Positions 54,001 to 61,845 of a DNA stretch of 64,000 nt are shown piece after piece. Source of the DNA: Streptomyces sp. NBC_00654 (lineage in GTDB: Bacteria; Actinomycetota; Actinomycetes; Streptomycetales; Streptomycetaceae); the NCBI RefSeq assembly GCF_026341775.1, contig NZ_JAPEOB010000001.1, positions 3,286,001 through 3,350,000 of the forward strand, written 5' to 3'. The notes beneath the pieces were generated by a model. It was given only the letters and a program-made list of their open reading frames with translations. It had not been told where the DNA came from and made no database searches. How positions within the stretch are numbered: the stretch's first letter is position 1; every line of letters starts with the position of its first letter. The position numbers and the translations under genes are program-made.

Positions 54001-54709
54001 GCAGCTCCTGCTTCAGCGACCGCTGGAACGCGGTCACCAGCGCCTGCACCACCATCGGCTGCATATGGGCCGACAGCGACTTCATCGCCGCGACATGCTC
54101 CGGGTCCGACTCGCGCTCCCGGTAGGGATTCCACACCTCGTCCCGGAACAGCCGGGTCAGCTCCTGCGCGGCCGCCCGGGTGTGCTCCACCAGGAGCGTG
54201 CGCGCCGCCAGGATCGTCTCGTGCGCGATCGGCACGTCCAGCAGCTCCACTCCGAGCCGCAGCAGCCCCGGATCCACCCGGTAGCTCCCCCCGGCCTCCT
54301 CGGGCCGCTCCAGCACCTCCATCGCCGCCAGCCGGTCCACGTCCGCCTCGGTGAGCGCCCGCCCGGCCCGCCGCTCCAGCTCCGCCCTGGTCGTGTGCTC
54401 CGCCTTGTCCGGCGCCCAGGACGCCACGAGCGCCCGGTGGATCGCCAGATCGTGCGCGCTCAGATCCGGCGGCAGCTGCTCCAGATACCGCTCGATGGCG
54501 GCCAGCGTCATGCCCTGGTGCTGGAGCTCCTCGATCAGGGCGAGACGGGACAGATGCTCGCGTCCGTAGTGCCCGACCCGGCGCGGACCGATGACCGGGG
54601 GCGGCAGCAGACCGCGGGTGCTGTAGAAACGCACCGTACGCACGGTGACTCCGGCGCGCGCCGCCAGCTCGTCGACGGTGAGCGTCGGCTCGTCGGTCCC
54701 GGTCACCAT
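53978..54709 (-). CDS. MerR-family transcriptional regulator
   Basis: A 243-residue MerR regulator. The winged helix-turn-helix at about 8-75 has LTVDELAARAGVTVRTVRFYSTRGLLPPP. The C-terminal part (about 90-240) is an all-helical domain with no Cys metal site, so the effector is probably an organic compound, maybe an acyl-CoA. ATG 54709 is chosen because GAGGAGCAGAC precedes it; the 16 residues upstream in the frame are a His/Gly repeat with no support. It is convergent with the fatty-acid degradation cluster and is a candidate regulator of it. Confidence 0.85.
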   Translation of the reverse strand: MVTGTDEPTLTVDELAARAGVTVRTVRFYSTRGLLPPPVIGPRRVGHYGREHLSRLALIEELQHQGMTLAAIERYLEQLPPDLSAHDLAIHRALVASWAPDKAEHTTRAELERRAGRALTEADVDRLAAMEVLERPEEAGGSYRVDPGLLRLGVELLDVPIAHETILAARTLLVEHTRAAAQELTRLFRDEVWNPYRERESDPEHVAAMKSLSAHMQPMVVQALVTAFQRSLKQELRAAFTAR

Positions 54710-54824
54710 GTCTGCTCCTCGCTTCCCGCGGCCGTGCCCGTGTCCGTGTCCGTGCACCCGTCCGGTTCATCAGTATTGCTGTCTCACCACTGTTGTGAAA
54801 GTGGTGGGCGGCGACGGGGCGTGA

Positions 54825-54847
54825 TTGTCAGTGGTGGTTCGTAGGGT
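54825..54847 (+). promoter_or_regulatory. RecA-NDp (PafBC-type) promoter of the macrodomain gene
   Basis: TTGTCAGTGG (54825-54834) and TAGGGT (54842-54847) match the RecA-NDp consensus (TTGTCAGTGGC, 6 nt, TAGggT) almost exactly. The -10 ends 6 nt before the ATG, with GTGGGGGA following. This promoter class answers DNA damage without LexA in mycobacteria and streptomycetes. Confidence 0.8.
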
Positions 54848-54853
54848 GGGGGA

Positions 54854-55336
54854 ATGCCGGAGATCACTTATGTACGGGGAGACGCCACGGCCCCGCAGGG
54901 CAAGGGCGTCAAGCTCATCGCCCATGTCTGCAACGATCTGGGCGGCTGGGGCAAGGGCTTCGTGCTCGCCCTCTCGCGCCGCTGGCCCGAGCCGGAGAAG
55001 GAGTACCGCCGCTGGTACCGGGAGCGGGCGGGCAACGACTTCGCCCTGGGGGCCGTGCAGTTCGTCCAGGTCGCTCCGTACACCTGGGTGGCGAACATGA
55101 TCGGGCAGCGGGGGACGCGGACGGGCAGCAAGGGGGTGCCCGTGCGGTACGAGGCGGTGGACGCGGCTCTGGGCGCGGTGGCCGGACGGGCCGCGGAGCT
55201 GGGGGCCTCGGTCCATATGCCGCGGATCGGCTGCGGGCTGGCGGGCGGCAAGTGGTCCAGGATCGAGCCGCTGATCGGACAGCGCCTCGTCGCCGAGGGC
55301 ATACCCGTGACCGTGTACGACTACGGCTCGGACTGA
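54854..55336 (+). CDS. Macrodomain (ADP-ribose-binding) protein
   Basis: A 160-residue macrodomain. Motifs are ITYVRGDATAP, AHVCNDLGGWGKGFV (adenosine/ribose binding) and MPRIGCGLAGGKWSRIEPLI (the diphosphate loop). It is very close to the S. coelicolor protein SCO6735 as I recall it: a macrodomain that removes ADP-ribose from proteins and whose loss raised antibiotic production. It would reverse ADP-ribosylation in the cytoplasm. The promoter is of the damage-response type. The ATG follows GGTGGGGGA. Confidence 0.9.
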   Translation: MPEITYVRGDATAPQGKGVKLIAHVCNDLGGWGKGFVLALSRRWPEPEKEYRRWYRERAGNDFALGAVQFVQVAPYTWVANMIGQRGTRTGSKGVPVRYEAVDAALGAVAGRAAELGASVHMPRIGCGLAGGKWSRIEPLIGQRLVAEGIPVTVYDYGSD

Positions 55337-55474
55337 CCTCGCGGTGGGAGCCGTCCCGGGCCACGCCCTGCCGGAACGATGCCCGAACGGCGGGGAGTTA
55401 CGGGGTGAGGGAGCGCGTCGCCCCGTCCCGGCATGGCTATGGTGGAGTCGGACCGCAGGGACGGGGGAGGGCTC

Positions 55475-56107
55475 ATGCCGGCGCTGAGTACCAACGAGGC
55501 ACTGCTCGCGAGGGCGCTCACGGAGATTCCGCCGTCGGACGCGCTCAGCGAGCAGATCCTCGACGCGGCGCGTGAGCAGTTCATCACCTTCGGGCTGCGC
55601 CGGTCGACCGTGGACGACGTCGCCAAGCGGGCGCGGGTCTCGCGCGTGACCGTCTACCGGCGGATCGGGAACAAGGACAGCCTCGTCTCGGCCTGTCTGC
55701 TGCGTGAGTACCGCCGGTTCGTGGTGGAGGTCGACGACGCGGTCGCCGCGCTGCCCACCATCGAGGACCGGCTCGTCGAGGGCTTCACCGCCGTCCTCAA
55801 GCACATACGGGAACACCCGCTCGTCGGCGGTCTGCTGCGGCTCGAACCGGAGATCATGCTGCCCTTCCTCACCCTGGAGAGCGGGCCCGCCTTCCTCGCC
55901 ATGCGCGGATATGTGGCCGGCCGGCTGCGCCAGGTGCGGCGGGCCGAGGGCCGGCCGGAGAGCGACCCGACACCCGTCGCCGAACTGATGGTGCGGATCA
56001 CCGTCTCGTTCCTGCTCAACCCGGTCAGCTGTTTCGAGCTGGACGACGACGAGCAGGTCCGCGCCTTCGCGCGCCGCTATCTCGTCCCGCTGCTCGCCGC
56101 CGGCTGA
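55475..56107 (+). CDS. TetR-family transcriptional regulator
   Basis: A 210-residue TetR regulator. The helix-turn-helix is at about 20-70 (ILDAAREQFITFGLRRSTVDDVAKRARVSRVTVYRRIGNKDSLV), with a helical ligand domain to the end. ATG 55475 has GGGGGAGGG directly upstream; the 14-residue extension to 55433 is not supported. It is convergent with the MpaB-like gene, which is a possible target, since its promoter region has an A+T-rich stretch. The ligand is unknown. Confidence 0.87.
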   Translation: MPALSTNEALLARALTEIPPSDALSEQILDAAREQFITFGLRRSTVDDVAKRARVSRVTVYRRIGNKDSLVSACLLREYRRFVVEVDDAVAALPTIEDRLVEGFTAVLKHIREHPLVGGLLRLEPEIMLPFLTLESGPAFLAMRGYVAGRLRQVRRAEGRPESDPTPVAELMVRITVSFLLNPVSCFELDDDEQVRAFARRYLVPLLAAG

Positions 56108-56166
56108 GGCCTCACGGGCGGCCGGGCTGCATGGCCGGCCGGCGGGGCTCCGCCCGGGGCGGGTGC

Positions 56167-57081
56167 TCAGGAGGGCTTCCGCGCCGTGGGCGCCGCGGCG
56201 GCGGCCCGGACCTCGTCGGGCAGGGGCTCCAGCGGGCGGCTCCGCGCCCAGTGCGGGCCGAGATCATCCAGTCGCCAGCCGAACGGGTACGAGCGTGGCT
56301 GCGGGCGCGACGGCAGCCACCCGGGCCGGGCCGGCAGTAACCGCACCAGCCGCGACCGCGCCCGCAGGGCACCCGACGCGGCCGCCCTGACCGGGCGCGG
56401 CTGCACCCGGAAGCCCAGCGCCCGCAGCAGTGGCTCGTCCAGCAGCGCGAGCGAGAAGCGTGCGGCCAGCGGGCGCACCGGGCGCGGATACCGGCTCGCC
56501 ATCGTCCGGAACGTGGCGTTCGCGACCCGCCGGTTGGCCGGGTCGTACGCGAACATCCGCTCCTCGTAGGAGTCGAGGAGCCGCTCGAAGCCCTCGTACG
56601 TCACGGGAGCGCCCTCGATGCCCATCACGGCCGCCGTCTTCCGCCCGACCTGGGTGAGTGCCTCGATCTCCTGGGCGCACAGCGGACGCCAGCCGAACCG
56701 GTCGATCCACCGCTTCGGCCCCACGACGGTCGTGGCCAGCACATAGAGGAAGTCCTCGTTGGGAATGCGGTACCTGCCGTGGATCCGGTTGAGGTGACGG
56801 GCCGCGGCCCGGCCGCGCGCCGAGTCGAAGCCGTCCCTGGCCATCTCGTACCCGATCAGGACGGTGTCGTCGTACCGCTTCTGTCCGGCCCGCTCGAACT
56901 CCTGGGTGCGGTCGAGGAGTACGGAGATCCGGGGGACCCCGAAGTCGCGGAGGAACGCGATGCTCACGCCCTGGCGGTAGTCCCAGGGGAACTCGTACTG
57001 CGTGATCAGCCGGAGGATTTCGGCGTAGTCGCGGGTGGGATCCATCCGTCGGACCTCTCGGAGACGGCTGTAGCGGCCCAT
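56167..57081 (-). CDS. MpaB/DUF2236-family oxygenase-like protein
   Basis: A 304-residue protein of the oxygenase MpaB family (DUF2236), which includes rubber latex-clearing proteins. Helices carry RGRAAARHLNRIHGRYRIPNEDFLYVLATTVV (His and Asp/Glu residues that may bind heme or metal) and an ALGFRV-type C-terminal part. No signal peptide is seen. The C-terminal 60 residues are Arg/Pro-rich. The start at 57081 has AGGAGGG upstream. A -35 like TTGTAA with TATGGA 18 nt away lies about 80-110 bp upstream on the minus strand. Substrate unknown. Confidence 0.78.
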   Translation of the reverse strand: MGRYSRLREVRRMDPTRDYAEILRLITQYEFPWDYRQGVSIAFLRDFGVPRISVLLDRTQEFERAGQKRYDDTVLIGYEMARDGFDSARGRAAARHLNRIHGRYRIPNEDFLYVLATTVVGPKRWIDRFGWRPLCAQEIEALTQVGRKTAAVMGIEGAPVTYEGFERLLDSYEERMFAYDPANRRVANATFRTMASRYPRPVRPLAARFSLALLDEPLLRALGFRVQPRPVRAAASGALRARSRLVRLLPARPGWLPSRPQPRSYPFGWRLDDLGPHWARSRPLEPLPDEVRAAAAAPTARKPS

Positions 57082-57416
57082 GGTGCACCCTCCTGGAACG
57101 CGTGGTGACGGCAGCGGGGTGCTTCAACTCCCTTGAGATCACTGCTGTCTGACGATCCATAGGATTCAGGGAGTCAAAGTTACAAATACTATCGACTTGT
57201 TTCACGAGCGGCGTCAACACTGCTGACACGGATTCCAGGAAGGGGGAGCGAGGGCGGCGGCACTCGCATCCCCGCGAGGGCGCGGCAGAGGGCGCGGCAG
57301 AGGGCGCGCGAGGGCGAGGCGAAGGCCCGGGAGGGCGCGGTGAGGGTGAGGGAGACGGTGGGGAGCGGCGGGCCGGGGTGAGGGTGCGGGAGGCGGTGGG
57401 GAGCGGCGGGCCGCGG
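57082..57416. other. Intergenic region with A+T-rich promoter and G-rich repeats
   Basis: About 335 bp without a gene. 57150-57210 is A+T-rich and carries the probable promoter of the MpaB-like gene. 57276-57299 holds two copies of GAGGGCGCGGCA. 57340-57415 holds two copies of a 38-bp unit that differ at two positions. The plus strand is strongly G-rich and could form quadruplexes, as the array is mostly G-runs. Confidence 0.6.
57340..57415 (+). repeat. Two tandem copies of a 38-bp G-rich unit
   Basis: Copies at 57340-57377 and 57378-57415 each contain GTGGGGAGCGGCGGGCCG and differ at two bases. They end 2 bp before the stop of the LacI gene (minus strand). Confidence 0.85.
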
Positions 57417-58454
57417 TCAGGCCGAGGCGCGGAGGACCAGTTCGGTCGGGGTGATGACGGACGCGGTCGCCTCGTCCCCGGTTCCGTTCAGCCGCCGCAT
57501 CAGCAGCCGGACCATCAGCCGGCCCATGCCCTCGACATCCTGCCGGACCGTCGTCAGCGGCGGCTCGGTGACCTCCGCGACGGACGCCATGTCGTCGAAG
57601 CCGACCACGGCCACGTCCTCGGGAACCCGGCGGCCGCGCTCCCGCAGCACCCGCAGGGCACCCGAGGCCATCAGGTCGTTGGAGACGAAGACGGCGTCCA
57701 CGCCGGGGTGGCTGTCCAGCAGACGGGCCATGGCCCGCGCGCCTCCCTCGGCGGTGAAGTCGCTGTCCACCACGAGGCCGGGATCGCCTGCGGGCAGGGC
57801 GTCGTGGTAGCCGTCGACCCGGTCCAGGGCCGAGGTCTGGTCGCGCGGTCCGGCGATGTGCGCTATCCGCCGCCGCCCCAGCGCGACCAGATGGCGTACG
57901 GCCTCGCGGGCGCCACCGCGGTTGTCGCAGTCGACGTAGGGAACCGCCGGCCCGGAGCCGGACCCGGGGCGTCCGCCGTACACCGTCGGTACCCGGAACC
58001 GGCTGATGATCGCGGGCAGTTCGTCGTCCGTGTGCAGGGAGAACGCCAGCACGCCGTCGACATGGCCGCCCGCGAGATAGCGCGTGACCCGGTCGAAGTC
58101 GCCGCTCCCCTCCACCAGGAGGAGGACCAACTGGGCGTCGTGCAGAATCAGTTCGCGGCTGATGCCGCGGATCTGCCGGGAGAAGAACGGGTCGGAGAAG
58201 ATCCGGAACTCGGGCTCGTCGATGATCACGGCGACCGCGCCGTTGCGCCGGGTGACCAGCGTGCGCGCGGCGTGGTTCGGTATGTAGCCGAGCTCCTCGA
58301 CGGCCTTGCGCACCTGATCCACCAGCGGCTGCCGCACCCCGGCGCCCCCGTTCACCACCCGGGAGGCCGTCGCCCGGGAGACGCCCGCGCGGGCCGCCAC
58401 CGCCTCCAGGGTGGGCCGGGCGTCACGGAGGGAGTCGGGGCTCGGACGGGACAA
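57417..58454 (-). CDS. LacI-family transcriptional regulator
   Basis: A 345-residue LacI regulator. The helix-turn-helix (about 15-60) reads TLEAVAARAGVSRATASRVVNGGAGVRQPLVDQV, followed by the hinge region (AVEELGYIPNHAARTL) and the periplasmic-binding-like sugar domain (about 75-345; VFVSNDLMASGALRVLRE, VVGFDDM). TTG 58454 has GAGGAGCG upstream and is preferred over upstream frame extensions. No sugar operon is adjacent, so the effector is unknown. Confidence 0.88.
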   Translation of the reverse strand: MSRPSPDSLRDARPTLEAVAARAGVSRATASRVVNGGAGVRQPLVDQVRKAVEELGYIPNHAARTLVTRRNGAVAVIIDEPEFRIFSDPFFSRQIRGISRELILHDAQLVLLLVEGSGDFDRVTRYLAGGHVDGVLAFSLHTDDELPAIISRFRVPTVYGGRPGSGSGPAVPYVDCDNRGGAREAVRHLVALGRRRIAHIAGPRDQTSALDRVDGYHDALPAGDPGLVVDSDFTAEGGARAMARLLDSHPGVDAVFVSNDLMASGALRVLRERGRRVPEDVAVVGFDDMASVAEVTEPPLTTVRQDVEGMGRLMVRLLMRRLNGTGDEATASVITPTELVLRASA

Positions 58455-58554
58455 GGGACGCTCCTCGTACGCACGGGAATCCGGCCGTCGCGGGCCGGGA
58501 CTGGCGGGAACTGCTCGCACGCCCGCCAGCCTATCCGCCGCCCCCGCGGGCAGA

Positions 58555-58593
58555 CCGGGCGCCGCCGCTCCGCGGGGGAGCGACGGCGCCCGG
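58555..58593. terminator. Terminator hairpin of the M1 peptidase gene
   Basis: 58555-58571 pairs with 58577-58593 over 17 positions with one mismatch, loop GCGGG. It begins 17 nt past the M1 peptidase stop (minus strand), between it and the LacI gene. Confidence 0.65.
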
Positions 58594-58609
58594 GACGTAC
58601 CGCCGGGGG

Positions 58610-60151
58610 TCAGCGGTGGTCGTGCACCGTGTTCGTCGCGGCGATCTTCTTCCAGGACGCGGGCCGCTCGGGCCCGGCCGCCTCACGTACCGCCCGGCGC
58701 GCGCTCTCACGCGCGGCCGGTGCCTCGGTCCGCCCGCCCGCGGCGGTGGCGCCCGCCGCCGGGAGCTCCGGGCGCGAGGGCCGGTACAGCCAGGTGTCGA
58801 AGAGCCCGGCGAGCGGCTTGCCCGAGACCCGCTCCGCGTACCGTACGAAGTCGCCCACGTTCGCGTTGCCGTACGCGTGCTCGGCCGGCCAGCCCTTCAG
58901 CAGCGCGAAGAACGTGTCGTCGCCGACCTCGTTGCGCAGCACCTGGAGTGCCAGCGCGCCCCGGTCGTAGACGGCCCCGGCGAACTGGTTGTCCGGGCCC
59001 GGGTCGCCCGGCTTCACCGTCCAGAAGGCGTCGTCGGCGGGGTGCTGGGCGTAGGTGTAGTCGGCCAGTTCCTGCGCCGTGCCCTCGCCCTCCTTCTCCG
59101 ACCACAGCCACTGGCTGTACCGGGCGAAGCCCTCGTTGATCCAGATGTCCTTCCAGCCCTCGACCGACACGCTGTCGCCGTACCACTGGTGCGCCAGCTC
59201 GTGCACGACGACCGAGACGTTGGCGCCGTTGGCGAACTGCCTCGGGCTGTAGAACGGCCTCGTCTGGGTCTCCAGGGCGAAGCCGCTGGTCACATTGGGT
59301 ACATAGCCGCCCAGGGCGTTGAACGGGTACGGGCCGAACACCTCGGTCAGCCACTCGGCGACCTCGCCCGTGCGCTCGATGCTGGCGCGCGCGGCCCCGT
59401 CGTTGCCGCCGAGGTCCTTGCTGTACGCGTTCAGGACCGGCAGGCCGTCCGCCGTCTTGTCGGTCGTGATGTCGAACTTGCCGATCGCCAGCGTCGTCAG
59501 ATACGTCGCCTGCGGCTTGTCCGAACGCCAGTTGAACCTGGTCCACCCCAGCTTCGAACTCTGCGACTGGAGGACGCCGTTGCTGATCGCCTGGGTGCCG
59601 TCCGGCACGGAGACCGACACGTCGTACGTCGCCTTGTCCAGCGGGTGGTCATTGCTCGGGAACCACCACACGGCCGAGTCCGGCTCCTGCGCGGCGACGC
59701 CGCCGTCCGGGGTGCGGGCCCACGCGGTCCAGCCGTTGACCTTCAGCTCGGAGGGCTTTCCGGCGTAGCGGACGACCACCGAGACCGGCTTGCCCTTCGT
59801 GAGGGCGGCCGCCGGGGTGATCTCCAGCTCCTGCTCCCCGGACTTCGCGAAGCCGGCCTTCCTGCCGTTCACGCGTACCTCGGAGACGGCGAGGCCGAAG
59901 TCGAGATTGAAGCGGGTCAGCTGCTGGGTGGGGGTGGCCAGCAGCGTCGCCGTGCCTTCCAGCAGATCGGTCGCGGGCTGGTACTTCAGCCGCAGGTCGT
60001 AGTGGGACACGTCGTAGCCACCGTTGCCGCTGGCCGGGTAGTAGGGGTCGCCGATACCCGGGGCGCCCACGGTGCCTCCGGCGGCCGATGCCGGGATCGC
60101 CAGCACGAGGGTGGCCGCGAGTGCGCTGGGGACGATGAGTCTGCGGTGCAC
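58610..60151 (-). CDS. Secreted M1-family metallopeptidase
   Basis: A 513-residue exported zinc aminopeptidase. The signal peptide is residues 1-24 (ALAATLVLAIPASAAGG). The N-terminal beta domain spans about 30-230. The zinc site HELAH is followed after 18 residues by E in INEGFARY, the full HExxH-x18-E motif. A short C-terminal tail is Ala/Arg/Glu-rich, so it is a compact two-domain M1 enzyme without the large helical domain. The GTG start 60151 follows GGAGCATTC. It likely trims peptides outside the cell. Confidence 0.9.
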   Translation of the reverse strand: MHRRLIVPSALAATLVLAIPASAAGGTVGAPGIGDPYYPASGNGGYDVSHYDLRLKYQPATDLLEGTATLLATPTQQLTRFNLDFGLAVSEVRVNGRKAGFAKSGEQELEITPAAALTKGKPVSVVVRYAGKPSELKVNGWTAWARTPDGGVAAQEPDSAVWWFPSNDHPLDKATYDVSVSVPDGTQAISNGVLQSQSSKLGWTRFNWRSDKPQATYLTTLAIGKFDITTDKTADGLPVLNAYSKDLGGNDGAARASIERTGEVAEWLTEVFGPYPFNALGGYVPNVTSGFALETQTRPFYSPRQFANGANVSVVVHELAHQWYGDSVSVEGWKDIWINEGFARYSQWLWSEKEGEGTAQELADYTYAQHPADDAFWTVKPGDPGPDNQFAGAVYDRGALALQVLRNEVGDDTFFALLKGWPAEHAYGNANVGDFVRYAERVSGKPLAGLFDTWLYRPSRPELPAAGATAAGGRTEAPAARESARRAVREAAGPERPASWKKIAATNTVHDHR

Positions 60152-60386
60152 GAATGCTCCAAGTCGTCGGGGCGGATGATCTTCCGACCGGTCGTGGCGA
60201 CACTAGCCAGACGAGAGCGTTTTTGACCGGCTCATGGCTATTTCTGTCACACGATCGCCATCCGGCCGTCATGGCGCGAGTGATCGCCCCCTGTCGCACA
60301 GGAGTTGACCGGGGTACCTTCCGCACACGCCGACAGGCCGGCGGGTACCCCCGTGCCCGTCCCCCGCACCCGGGAGGCAGCCGCTG

Positions 60387-61772
60387 ATGACCCCTCGCAT
60401 CGCCCGTGCACTCCGATTCCTCGCCCCTCGCCCGTCCCTCCGGCCGGACGCCGTGCGAACGCCGCGGCGGACGGGTGCTCCGCACGACCGTCGAACGGCC
60501 GTGCGCACGATGGTGCTGGCGGCGTTGGCCGCCGCGCTCGCCGTACCGTTCGCCACGGTTCCCGCCGAGGCCGCGCACCGCCCGCCGCGCACCGGTTTCG
60601 AGCTCAGCGACGGGGCCCGCTGGACGGGGCAGCCGGAGGAACAGTCCTTCCTCGCCGCCGTGGACCGGGGGAGCGACCGGGTCTCCGTCGACCGGATCGG
60701 CACGACCGAGGAGGGCCGGCCGCTCCAGCTGGTCCGCATCGGCGGGCACCGGCCCACGTCGAACACGATGCTGCTGATCTGCAGTCAGCACGGCAACGAG
60801 CCCTCCGGCCGCGAGGCGTGTCTGTCGACCGTCCGCGATCTCGCCTTCGCCGAGGACCGCGCGACCCGCGACTTCCTGTCCCGTACCCGGGTGCTGGTCC
60901 TGCCGACGGCCAACCCCGACGGGCGCGCCGCCAACACCCGGGGCAACGCGGACGGTGTCGACATCAACCGCGACCACATCGCCCTGGAGACCGCCGAGGG
61001 CCGGGCCATGGCGGCGGTGATCCGCGACCGACGTCCCGATGTCATCTACGACTTGCACGAGTACGGGGCGACACCCCCGTACTACGACAAGGACCTCTTC
61101 GTCCTGTGGCCGCGCAACCCCAATGTCTCCGACCGGGTGCACGAGGCCTCGCAGACCCTGTCCGACCGCTATGTGAGGACCGCCGCGACGGCGGCCGGCT
61201 TCAGCAGCGGCCTGTACGGCATCTGGACCGATCCGGTGACCGGCGACCCCATCAAGCAGACGGCGGGCGACGGCCAGGAACGGATCCTGCGCAACACCTC
61301 GGGCATCAAGCACGCGGTCGGTCTGCTCATCGAATCCCGGGTCGACGCGCTCACCGACGAGGAGAAGGCGGACCACGCGCTGAACCAGCGGCGCAGGGTC
61401 CGGTCCCAGCAGGCGGCGCTCGACGGTCTGTTCGCCTTCACCGGGCAGCAGCGCGGCCGGATCGAGGCCGCCACCACCGCCTCGCGGCTCGCGGGGTTCG
61501 CGGACCGGGGGCCCGTCCATCTGGGCGGCGCGGACAACGACCCGGCCGAGCCGGACGAGATCCTGCAGGACCCGCCGTGCGGCTACCGGCTGGACGCGGC
61601 CCAGTACGCCGATGTGCGGGACGAACTGGCCCTGCACGGCGTCACCTCCCGGCGGGAGGGCGACGGAGCGTACGTACCGCTGCGGCAGTCGGCCCGCGCC
61701 CTGATTCCCCTCCTGCTCGACGAACGCGCGACATATCACCTCACAAACGGTCAAGCCGATACCGCTTGTTGA
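60387..61772 (+). CDS. Secreted M14-family zinc carboxypeptidase
   Basis: A 461-residue exported peptidase. The twin-arginine or Sec signal is long (about residues 1-64, ending TVPAEAA). The M14 domain has the zinc ligands His and Glu in CSQHGNEPSGREAC and the third His in IYDLHEYG, with a likely general-base Glu in LLIESRVD. The C-terminal 110 residues form an extra domain. GGGAGGCAGCC precedes the ATG. It is divergent from the M1 peptidase gene, so the two may share extracellular protein-degradation control. Confidence 0.87.
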   Translation: MTPRIARALRFLAPRPSLRPDAVRTPRRTGAPHDRRTAVRTMVLAALAAALAVPFATVPAEAAHRPPRTGFELSDGARWTGQPEEQSFLAAVDRGSDRVSVDRIGTTEEGRPLQLVRIGGHRPTSNTMLLICSQHGNEPSGREACLSTVRDLAFAEDRATRDFLSRTRVLVLPTANPDGRAANTRGNADGVDINRDHIALETAEGRAMAAVIRDRRPDVIYDLHEYGATPPYYDKDLFVLWPRNPNVSDRVHEASQTLSDRYVRTAATAAGFSSGLYGIWTDPVTGDPIKQTAGDGQERILRNTSGIKHAVGLLIESRVDALTDEEKADHALNQRRRVRSQQAALDGLFAFTGQQRGRIEAATTASRLAGFADRGPVHLGGADNDPAEPDEILQDPPCGYRLDAAQYADVRDELALHGVTSRREGDGAYVPLRQSARALIPLLLDERATYHLTNGQADTAC

Positions 61773-61845
61773 TCCCCTGAGATGCGCGTCCTGTGTGGTA
61801 CTGCCTACGGAGAGCGATTTTCGGACTCCGTGAAAGGTGCCATTC

